Origin: an uncultured Verrucomicrobiae bacterium
GTDB lineage: Bacteria; Verrucomicrobiota; Verrucomicrobiia; Verrucomicrobiales; Akkermansiaceae
Assembly: GCA_937957985.1 (NCBI GenBank)
Contig: CALGOH010000181.1
Location: 1 to 13,655, forward strand
Reading direction: 5' to 3'
DNA length: 13,655 nt
Below are positions 8,005 through 13,655 of this stretch, piece by piece. The notes under the pieces are model-generated. The model was not told the origin of the DNA and searched no databases. It saw only the letters and a program-made list of their open reading frames with translations. Both the position numbers and the translations under genes were made by a program. The stretch's first letter is position 1, and each line of letters starts with the position of its first letter.

Positions 8005-8607
8005 ATGGCCGACTTCTACGATCCACACGCGGAAGTCATCCGGCGACAACACAAGCTCCCGCACTGGCAGCAGGGAGACGTCTGGATCTTCCTCACCTAC
8101 CGCCTCGCAGACTCGCTGCCGGAGCCAATGCTAGCCAGATGGCGCGACGAACGCGAACGCTGGATCCAGCACCATCCAAAGCCATGGGACGAAGCGACCG
8201 AGGAAGCCTACCATGAACGCTTTTCGCAATGTATCGACCGTTGGCTCGACCAAGGCCACGGCTCGTGCCTCCTCCGCAATCCCGAAAATGCCCGCATCGT
8301 GGCCGATGCCTTCGCCTACTTCGACGGTGACCGCTACCAGCTGGCGTCCTACGTCGTGATGCCGAACCATGCCCATGTGCTCTTCCGCATTTTGGGTGCG
8401 CATCAACTGCCGGACCTGGTTCACACTTGGAAACGCTTCACGGCCCGGGAGATCAACCGCCGCGAGGGGCGTCAGGGAGCGCTTTGGCAGCCCGACTATT
8501 GGGACCGCCTGATTCGAAGCCGCCGGCATTTCGATTGGGTCCAGCGCTACATCCAGAGCAATCCTGCAAAACTCCCGGCGGGAAGCTTCCGCTTGTGGAC
8601 CGCATAA
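8005..8607 (+). CDS. REP-associated tyrosine transposase (RAYT, IS200-like TnpA)
   Basis: This 200-residue Y1 (HUH) transposase-like protein belongs to the REP-associated tyrosine transposases, which cut and join single-stranded REP hairpins. The HUH motif is VMPNHAHVLF with H122 and H124. The likely nucleophile is Y165 in QPDYWDRLIRS (162-172), the usual RAYT context, followed by RHFDWVQRYIQSNP (174-187). W141-K142-R143-F144-T145 in the middle is also family-typical. The ATG at 8005 (MADFYDP) is chosen because an upstream in-frame ATG at 7978 lies inside the repeat. There is no TnpB partner and no IS200/IS605 left or right end beyond the flanking repeats, so this looks like a domesticated single-copy gene with dispersed substrates, not an autonomous insertion sequence. 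Its codon use is somewhat less GC-biased than that of its neighbours. Confidence 0.92.
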   Translation: MADFYDPHAEVIRRQHKLPHWQQGDVWIFLTYRLADSLPEPMLARWRDERERWIQHHPKPWDEATEEAYHERFSQCIDRWLDQGHGSCLLRNPENARIVADAFAYFDGDRYQLASYVVMPNHAHVLFRILGAHQLPDLVHTWKRFTAREINRREGRQGALWQPDYWDRLIRSRRHFDWVQRYIQSNPAKLPAGSFRLWTA

Positions 8608-8674
8608 GGAGCGCGGGTTTGCAACCCGCCTGATCGGGCCCGGAAAGTCGGAGCGGCTTGCAAAGCCGCGCTCC
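8608..8674. repeat. REP/BIME-type palindromic repeat pair downstream of the RAYT gene
   Basis: A 67-bp element has perfect 9-bp terminal inverted repeats, GGAGCGCGG (8608-8616) and CCGCGCTCC (8666-8674). Hairpin 1 is GCGGGTT-TGC-AACCCGC (8613-8629) and hairpin 2 is GCGGCTT-GCA-AAGCCGC (8653-8669). It begins directly at the TAA of the transposase and ends three bases before the stop codon of the convergent peptidase gene (8678). The two strong hairpins may therefore also act as a shared 3' boundary for both transcripts, although neither side has a U-tract. Confidence 0.88.
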
Positions 8675-8677
8675 CCA

Positions 8678-9967
8678 TCAGGCGTTCATCAACTCCTCGA
8701 TCTCCTCCGCCTCGATGGGAATGTTGCCCATCAGGTCGAAGTTCGAGTCCTTGCCGATCACGAAGTCGTTCTCGAGCCGCACGCCGAAGCCTTCCTCGCG
8801 GATGTAGATGCCCGGCTCGATGGTGAAGACCATTCCCTCGGCGAAGGGCTCGTGCGGCGGATGCACGTCGTGAACATCGAGCCCGAGGTGGTGGGCCGTG
8901 CCGTGCATGAAGTATTTCTTCACCAGCTCCTTGTCCCTGCCCTGCTCCTTCGCCTCCTTGGCACCGATCAGGCCGAGGTTCACCAGTTCGGCCTCCATCA
9001 GCTCGATGACCTGCTTCTGGAACTCGATCGGCGTGTTCCCGGGACGCAGGATCTCGTTGGCTCCGCGGAAGACACTGAGCACCGCGTCGTAGACCGCCCG
9101 CTGCCGCTCGGTGAAGCGGCCGCTCACCGGCACGGTGCGGGTCATGTCCGCCGCCCAGCCCCCGTACTCCGCGGCCACGTCCATCAGCACCAGTTGTCCG
9201 TCCTCGCACACCTTGTCGTTCTCGACGTAGTGCAGCACGCAGGCGCTCTTTCCGCTGCCGATGATCGGATTGTAGGAAAACCCCCGCGACCCCCGTCGCA
9301 CGAACTCGTGCAGGTATTCCGCCTCGATCTCCCACTCGCCGACTCCCGGCTTGATGAACCCCAGCACCCGGCGGAATCCCGCCTCGGTGATGTCGCAGGC
9401 CTTCTGCAGGTATTCGATTTCCACCGGGTCCTTCGTGATCCGCATCCGGTGCATCAGCGGCGCGAGCCGCTCGTACCGGTGCAGCGGATAGCGCGCCTGG
9501 CATTGTTTGATGAAGCGGTCGTTGGCGGTCTCGACCACCACCGCCGCCCGCAGGTGCTCGTTGGTCGGCAGGTAGATGTGGTCGGCCTGCGGCACCAGGC
9601 GATGCAGCCAGCCGTCGAAGCCGTCCACCCACTCGATCCGCTCGATCCCCGTCCGCTCGGTCGCCTGCTCCTTGGTCAGCTTCTCGCCGTCCCAGATCGC
9701 GATCTGCTCGCTGGTCTCCTTGACGAAAAGAATCTCACGGTCCCGCTCGTCCACCGCGTCGGGCATCATGACGAGCACGGTTTCCTCCTGGTCGACGCCG
9801 GTCAGGTAGAACAGGTCGCTGTTCTGGCGATGGGGCATCGTCCCGTCGGCGTTGGTCGGGTAAATGTCGTTGGAGTGGACGATGACGATGCTCTTCGGCT
9901 TGAGCAGGCCGCGCAGCCGCTCGCGGTTGCGGACGAAGAACCGGGAGTCGATGGGAGCGTAGCGCAT
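8678..9967 (-). CDS. pepP: Xaa-Pro aminopeptidase (M24B, PepP type)
   Basis: This 429-residue cytoplasmic metallopeptidase removes N-terminal residues preceding proline. The N-terminal creatinase/prolidase-like domain covers about residues 1-170, including DLFYLTGVDQEE (51-62). The pita-bread catalytic domain follows. The five metal ligands of the M24 family are all present: D263 (LMDVAAEYGG), D274 (WAADMTRTVP), H359 (MHGTAHHLGLDVHD), E384 (FTIEPGIY) and E399 (RLENDF). Length is close to E. coli PepP. The ATG at 9967 (MRYAPIDSRFF) is preferred to an upstream in-frame ATG at 10009 because homologues of this family typically start just before this aromatic segment. It is the last gene of the leftward run, 80 bases after the NAD kinase gene, and converges on the RAYT gene across the repeat at 8608-8674. 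Confidence 0.93.
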   Translation of the reverse strand: MRYAPIDSRFFVRNRERLRGLLKPKSIVIVHSNDIYPTNADGTMPHRQNSDLFYLTGVDQEETVLVMMPDAVDERDREILFVKETSEQIAIWDGEKLTKEQATERTGIERIEWVDGFDGWLHRLVPQADHIYLPTNEHLRAAVVVETANDRFIKQCQARYPLHRYERLAPLMHRMRITKDPVEIEYLQKACDITEAGFRRVLGFIKPGVGEWEIEAEYLHEFVRRGSRGFSYNPIIGSGKSACVLHYVENDKVCEDGQLVLMDVAAEYGGWAADMTRTVPVSGRFTERQRAVYDAVLSVFRGANEILRPGNTPIEFQKQVIELMEAELVNLGLIGAKEAKEQGRDKELVKKYFMHGTAHHLGLDVHDVHPPHEPFAEGMVFTIEPGIYIREEGFGVRLENDFVIGKDSNFDLMGNIPIEAEEIEELMNA

Positions 9968-10047
9968 GCCGGGGAGTCCAGACGATCGGCCCGTCGGCGG
10001 CAAACCCATTCGCCTCCCTTGCCGAAAAGCCGGTCATGTCCGCCCGA

Positions 10048-10902
10048 TCAGCCGCCCCGCCAGTTCAGCTTCTGCCGCAGCGCGGCGTAGAACGAACGAC
10101 CTTCCAGCCGCAGCAGGTTGAGGCGTTGCCCGGCCTTGCGCACGCAGACACGGTCGGCGGACCCGATCTCGACGCAGTCGCGCCCGTCGACGGTGAAGAG
10201 CATCGGCCCGTCCGATGGCTCCTCGGGCGTCAACTCGATCTCGACGTCGTCGCTGACCACCAGCGAGCGCTGGCTGAGCGTGTGCGGGCAGATCGGCGTG
10301 ATCACGAAGACCCCGGCGTCGGGACTGATCAGCGGTCCGCCGGCGGAAAGCGAGTAGGCGGTCGAACCGGTCGGCGACGCCACGATCACGCCGTCGGCCC
10401 GGTAGCGGTTGAGCACCTCGCCGTCGATGGTCGCCTGCAACGCCACCAGGCGCCCGGTCTGCCCCCGCGCCAGCACCGCCTCGTTCAGCGCGAGAAAGCT
10501 CTGCGTGGATCCGTCCTGCTTCTCGACCCGGGCCTCGAGCAGGGTGCGCCCGCTGGTGGTGTAGCTGCCGTCCACCAGCGCCCCGACGAACTCGCCGATC
10601 TCGTCGTCCGTGCAACTGGTCAGAAAGCCGAGGTTGCCGATGTTGATCCCCGCCATCGGCTTCGGACAACCGCCGAGCGTCGCCATCGCGTGCAGCATCG
10701 TGCCGTCGCCCCCGATCACCGCGATCACGTCGGCGCGCTCGGCCAACTCTTCACCGCTCATTCCGGAGGGATCTCCCGTCATCCGGGCCGTCACCTCGTC
10801 AAGCACCGCCTCCAGCCCGCGACGCCCCAACTCCGCAACCAACGCCTCCAGCGTCCGCCGCGACCCCTCCTTCTCCGGGTTGGCGATGATCCCGACCGTC
10901 AT
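10048..10902 (-). CDS. nadK: NAD kinase
   Basis: This 284-residue ATP- or polyphosphate-dependent NAD kinase makes NADP. Motifs in order are GIIANPEK at the start, the catalytic GGDGTML (64-70, D66), INIGNLGFLT (87-95), LNEAVL (139-144) and the second conserved region ADGVIVASPTGSTAYSLSAGGP (169-190, with the NAD-contacting ASPTGSTAYS core). Length is normal. The ATG at 10902 follows AGGTAGGGAC on the minus strand, a reasonable Shine-Dalgarno match, so the longer open frame to 11073 is rejected. It lies downstream of tlyA in the same direction, an arrangement common in bacteria; here the 137-base gap between them is mostly occupied by the multi-hairpin repeat at 10949-11065. Confidence 0.95.
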   Translation of the reverse strand: MTVGIIANPEKEGSRRTLEALVAELGRRGLEAVLDEVTARMTGDPSGMSGEELAERADVIAVIGGDGTMLHAMATLGGCPKPMAGINIGNLGFLTSCTDDEIGEFVGALVDGSYTTSGRTLLEARVEKQDGSTQSFLALNEAVLARGQTGRLVALQATIDGEVLNRYRADGVIVASPTGSTAYSLSAGGPLISPDAGVFVITPICPHTLSQRSLVVSDDVEIELTPEEPSDGPMLFTVDGRDCVEIGSADRVCVRKAGQRLNLLRLEGRSFYAALRQKLNWRGG

Positions 10903-10948
10903 GTCCCTACCTAACCGTCCACGCCCCGCTTGTCCAAGGTGGAGTGAC

Positions 10949-11065
10949 GGAGTGGCTTCTTCCAGAGGCCATGAGCCGGGGCGGTGGCTTCCGGCCACCG
11001 GGGCTCGGTGCTTGGCGGCCTGGAGGCCGCCGGCCCTGCTCATGGCGCTCGCAGAGCGCCACTCC
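10949..11065. repeat. Four-hairpin palindromic repeat cluster between tlyA and nadK
   Basis: Within 117 bp, outer arms GGAGTGGC (10949-10956) and GCCACTCC (11058-11065) enclose a second pair, GCCATGAGC (10968-10976) and GCTCATGGC (11038-11046). Four compact hairpins sit within: 10953-10971 (TGGCTTCT/AGAGGCCA with one G-U), 10982-11000 (CGGTGGC/GCCACCG), 11014-11031 (GGCGGCC-TGGA-GGCCGCC) and 11044-11060 (GGCGCTC-GCA-GAGCGCC). It differs in sequence from the elements flanking the RAYT gene. The right end overlaps the tlyA coding sequence, giving its last residues and the TGA stop at 11040-11042. It could modulate transcription or mRNA decay between tlyA and nadK. Confidence 0.75.
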
Positions 11066-11789
11066 CCAGCCACGCCAGGAACTCGCGGTTGCCGTCGGTG
11101 CCCGTGATCGGCGAATCGATCACGCCGCGCCAGTCCCGCCCCAGTTCCCCGACAAAACGGCGGATCTTGTCGACCGCCCGCTGGTGCAGCGCCGGGTCGC
11201 GCACGATGCCTCCCTTGCCGATGTCCTCCCGCTCGAGTTCAAACTGCGGCTTGATCAGCGGCACGATGTCCCCGCCTTCCTCCAGCACCCCGAAGGCCGC
11301 CGGCAGGATCTTCGTCAGCGAGATGAAGGACACGTCGATGACCACCAGCGAGACCCGCTCGCCGAGGTCCGCTTCGACCAGGTTCCGCGCGTTGAACTTC
11401 TCCTTCACGACCACCCGCGGGTCGTTGCGCAGCTTCCAGACGAGTTGGTTGGTGCCGACGTCGACCGCGTGGACCCGTGCCGCGCCGCGCTGGAGCAGGC
11501 AGTCGGTGAACCCTCCGGTCGAGGCACCGATGTCCAGGCACACCCGTCCCTCGGGCGAGATCCCGAAGGCGTCCAGCGCGCCCTCCATTTTCAATCCGCC
11601 ACGCCCGACGTACTTCGGCTTCTCCTTGAGCGACACCGGCGCGTCATCCGGAAGCTTCGCGCTCGGCTTGTCGATCACCCGGTCGCCGCTGCGCACCTCC
11701 CCGGCCAGCACCAGCCGCTTCGCCTGTTCGCGGGTGTCGCACAACCCGCGCGCCACCAGCAGCACATCCACGCGTTCCCTCCTCGCCAT
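11040..11789 (-). CDS. tlyA: TlyA-family rRNA 2'-O-ribose methyltransferase
   Basis: This 249-residue protein is of the hemolysin A/TlyA family, S-adenosylmethionine-dependent methyltransferases that modify ribosomal RNA riboses. An S4 RNA-binding domain occupies about 1-60 (RVDVLLVARGLCDTREQAKRL). An FtsJ-like Rossmann domain follows, with SAM-binding motif CLDIGASTGGFTDCLL (84-99). The K-D-K-E catalytic set is visible: K67 (GGLKMEGAL), D152 (VIDVSFISL), K180 (LIKPQFE) and E236 (GNREFL). The ATG at 11789 gives the standard N-terminus; the open frame running up to 12617 is antisense-style readthrough of the upstream gene in another frame. The start lies two bases after the LOG-family stop, indicating translational coupling. 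The final residues (GSGALRAP) and the stop are encoded inside the repeat cluster at 10949-11065. Confidence 0.93.
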   Translation of the reverse strand: MARRERVDVLLVARGLCDTREQAKRLVLAGEVRSGDRVIDKPSAKLPDDAPVSLKEKPKYVGRGGLKMEGALDAFGISPEGRVCLDIGASTGGFTDCLLQRGAARVHAVDVGTNQLVWKLRNDPRVVVKEKFNARNLVEADLGERVSLVVIDVSFISLTKILPAAFGVLEEGGDIVPLIKPQFELEREDIGKGGIVRDPALHQRAVDKIRRFVGELGRDWRGVIDSPITGTDGNREFLAWLGSGALRAP

Positions 11790-11791
11790 GG

Positions 11792-12904
11792 TCAGGCGGT
11801 CTTCGATCGGTTGACCGCATCGATCAGCTCGCGCAGGCGGCCGAAATCCGAGCGCCGGTGGCGGAAGACGAGCCGCGGAAGCCCGTCGATCCCCGGTTCG
11901 TCGGCTTCCTCCTCCAAGGCCCCGCGCTGCTGCATGACTCCCGCTTTCACCACATCGGCGAACTCCTTCTGGAGGCGGTCGGTCTCGCCGTCGGCCAGCG
12001 GTTTCATCAGGCGCATCACCAGCTTGTCGCCGACGTAGCAATACGAGTGGAAGATCCGGTAGAAGCGCGTGATCTCCTCGACGGCCTCGTCGATGTCGTC
12101 GGTCACCTTGAACAGCGACAGGTCGCTCTCCGAGATGAGTCCGCCGCGCAGCAGGTGATCCTGGACGAACTGCTCCCAGAACTTCCAGTAGGTCCCGCCG
12201 TTCGCGTCCACGAGCACCAGCGGATAGACCTGCGCCTTGCCGGTCTGGATCAGGGTCAGCGCCTCGAAGACCTCGTCCATCGTCCCGAAGCCGCCGGGAA
12301 ATCCCGCGGTCGCGTCGGCCTCCTTCACGAAGCTCAGCTTGCGGGTGAAGAAGTAGTTGAAGTCGATCAGCTTCGGGTCGCCGGCGATGAACTCGTTGGC
12401 CGCCGCCTCGAAGGGCAGCGCGATGTTCAGCCCGAAGCTGTCGTCGGCCCCGGCCCCCTCGTTGCCGGCCGCCATGATCCCCGGGCCGGCGCCGGTGATG
12501 GTCATGAACTCGTGGTCCCGCATCTTCCGCGAGAACTCGACCGTCGCCTGATACGCCGGCTCGTCCGGCCGGGTCCGCGCCGAGCCGAAGACCGACACCT
12601 TGCGGAAGTCCCGCCACGGTTCGAAGACCTCCTCGGCCATCCGCAGCTCCTTCAGCGCCCGGTTCATCATCTTGAAATCACCGGGCAGCACGCCGCCGCG
12701 CGAGATCCGGGCGGCGGTGACCATCATCTCCGCCAGCAGCTCGTGGCCCGACTCCCCCGCCGCCTCCCGGGCCAGGGCGACGATCCGGTCGTCGAGCTTC
12801 TTGTCACCGGTCGAACCGATGAACGACCGCCGTCCGCCCCGCGCCAGGCCGGCGGTGAAATCCCGCTCGACCGGCACCGGCGACTTTTGTGCGTGATGAC
12901 TCAT
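11792..12904 (-). CDS. Long LOG-family (TIGR00730-like) nucleotide hydrolase
   Basis: This 370-residue protein has the LOG/'lysine decarboxylase-like' Rossmann fold. Known LOG members cleave the ribose 5-phosphate from (cytokinin) nucleoside monophosphates; the true substrate here is unknown. The motifs are VSVFGSAR (103-110), ITGAGPGIMAAGNEGA (136-151), FFTRKLSFV (185-193) and the signature PGGFGTMDEVFE (203-214). The core occupies about 100-285. The N-terminal 100 residues and C-terminal 85 residues are extra compared with the usual 180-200-residue LOG protein; the C-terminal part is helical and charged. The ATG at 12904 begins MSHHAQKSPV; there is no obvious Shine-Dalgarno. It lies 65 bases below the esterase stop and is tightly coupled to tlyA downstream. 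Confidence 0.88.
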   Translation of the reverse strand: MSHHAQKSPVPVERDFTAGLARGGRRSFIGSTGDKKLDDRIVALAREAAGESGHELLAEMMVTAARISRGGVLPGDFKMMNRALKELRMAEEVFEPWRDFRKVSVFGSARTRPDEPAYQATVEFSRKMRDHEFMTITGAGPGIMAAGNEGAGADDSFGLNIALPFEAAANEFIAGDPKLIDFNYFFTRKLSFVKEADATAGFPGGFGTMDEVFEALTLIQTGKAQVYPLVLVDANGGTYWKFWEQFVQDHLLRGGLISESDLSLFKVTDDIDEAVEEITRFYRIFHSYCYVGDKLVMRLMKPLADGETDRLQKEFADVVKAGVMQQRGALEEEADEPGIDGLPRLVFRHRRSDFGRLRELIDAVNRSKTA

Positions 12905-12969
12905 GGCGGCAGGCTAGCAAGTCCGCCACCGCTGCCAACCCCCGCCGGTGCCGAAATCGCGGCCGCCCG

Positions 12970-13655
12970 TCAAGGCGCCGGCACCGCGACACCGAGCCGC
13001 ACGAAGAGTCTTCCGCCGGAGGCCAGCCCGGGCGGCAGGGCGACCGTCACCCGGTCGATGCCGGCGCCGAAGCCATCCTCCTGCTCGGTGACCGTGATGT
13101 CGGCCGGCCCCGTGCCCTGATGCACCGCGGTGGTCCAGCCGCTCAGGTCGCTGCCGTACTCGACCGCGATGCCGGTGTCGCCATCGGCACCGGCCCCGGC
13201 CGTCCGACGGAAGACAAAGAGGAACTTGCCGTCGGGGTCGGTCGTCGAGTCGAAGGTCGGCGCCAGCGCAACATCGTCGGCGCCGTCCGACGGATCGCCG
13301 CCTACGACCCACTCGACACCGGTCGGCAGCGAGCCCCGATCGAAATCGAGCGCCGGATCAGCGTCTGTTAGTTCGGCGAACGTGGCGGCCCAGCCGCCGT
13401 AGGCGCCGGTCGGCGGGGTGACCGAACTCTCCAACTCGACCATCGCACGCCCCAGCGCGTCACCGACCAGCATGTAGGTCCCGGCACGCTGGTTGTAGTG
13501 ACCGTTCGAAGCGCCGCCCTCGCTGAGCGGGTGGGCATAGACCGTCTTCACGTTGCCGGCGAACTGCGGGTAGTTTCCGGCATCGCCATCGACCGCGAGC
13601 TGGGCGTCGAGGATCGCCTGTTCGGCATCGCTTCCTCCGCCGGTCAGCGGCGTGA
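12970..13655 (-). CDS. Sialate O-acetylesterase/CE6-like (SASA) secreted esterase, C-terminal part
   Basis: The frame is open from the TGA at 12970-12972 to the right window edge, giving 227 residues without a start; a GTG at 13551 lies inside it and is not the true start. The first 75 residues resemble the end of a SASA carbohydrate esterase domain: DAEQAILDAQLAVDG (9-23), then VKTVYAHPLSEGGASNGHYN (35-54) and TYMLVGDALGRAMVEL (59-74). These enzymes remove acetyl groups from sugars such as sialic acid or xylan. From about 85 (YGGWAATF) a separate C-terminal domain follows, with ADPALDFD, GVEWVVGGDP (112-121), FLFVFRR and VEYGSDLSGWT. I associate this pattern with extracellular Verrucomicrobiota proteins, possibly a sorting or cell-surface domain (inference). 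The catalytic serine block and signal peptide would lie beyond the window. Confidence 0.75.
   Translation of the reverse strand, partial: TPLTGGGSDAEQAILDAQLAVDGDAGNYPQFAGNVKTVYAHPLSEGGASNGHYNQRAGTYMLVGDALGRAMVELESSVTPPTGAYGGWAATFAELTDADPALDFDRGSLPTGVEWVVGGDPSDGADDVALAPTFDSTTDPDGKFLFVFRRTAGAGADGDTGIAVEYGSDLSGWTTAVHQGTGPADITVTEQEDGFGAGIDRVTVALPPGLASGGRLFVRLGVAVPAP

Noticed and set aside
7930..8674. A complete IS200/IS605 insertion sequence
   Set aside because: There is no TnpB, and the flanking hairpins are repeat pairs of REP/BIME type in the same orientation, not distinct left and right ends; the RAYT interpretation fits better.
10949..11065. CRISPR-like array
   Set aside because: The units are self-complementary hairpins of unequal sequence with no regular spacers and no cas genes.
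11790..12617. N-terminal extension of TlyA
   Set aside because: It is an alternative frame of the LOG gene; the S4 domain starts immediately at the ATG at 11789.
11858..13120. 420-codon open frame on the plus strand
   Set aside because: It is antisense to the LOG gene and the esterase end; low-complexity His/Arg/Leu composition and no motifs.

Overview
This is a high-GC, protein-dense bacterial window that looks like a chromosomal segment from the Verrucomicrobiota (Verrucomicrobiaceae-like). That assignment is inference. It rests on a prepilin-type secreted protein, few recognisable Shine-Dalgarno sites, a REP-associated transposase with palindromic repeats, and a secreted esterase ending in a 'GVEYVLGGDP...VEYGSDLSGWT' type C-terminal domain that I associate with this phylum. 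No rRNA, tRNA, CRISPR array, phage or conjugative module is visible.

Layout. 1-218: no secure gene; the first 58 bases may hold the start of a leftward gene running off the edge. 219-1943 (+): a large cytoplasmic protein resembling GH67 alpha-glucuronidases. It converges on 1999-2577 (-), a GspG-like pseudopilin, with a strong hairpin terminator between them. A sigma-54-type promoter lies upstream of the pseudopilin, and divergent from it is 2786-4162 (+), a PilR/NtrC-type sigma-54 activator. The rightward run continues with a periplasmic TPR protein (4212-6758), a class V aminotransferase (6859-7929) and a RAYT/TnpA-REP transposase (8005-8607). A leftward run then fills the rest of the window. 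Read in transcription order from the right edge it is: a truncated SASA-type acetylesterase (stop at 12970), a LOG-family protein (11792-12904), TlyA (11040-11789), NAD kinase (10048-10902) and Xaa-Pro aminopeptidase (8678-9967).

Two themes go beyond routine annotation. First, the RAYT gene is bracketed by two same-orientation palindromic repeat pairs (7930-7991 and 8608-8674). They share a core and show a compensatory C/G to G/C change in one stem. A degenerate relative follows the TPR gene, and a different four-hairpin cluster (10949-11065) supplies the last codons and stop of tlyA. Nearly every element touches a stop codon. Second, the sigma-54 activator and the pseudopilin promoter form a plausible local regulatory pair similar in logic to PilR/pilA, but with no adjacent histidine kinase and a substituted receiver acidic pocket.

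Most other genes are housekeeping: NAD(P) supply, rRNA methylation, peptide trimming, nucleotide-derivative hydrolysis and amino-acid metabolism. I see no convincing new defence or biosynthetic system. The most novel material is the repeat/RAYT family and its relation to gene ends.
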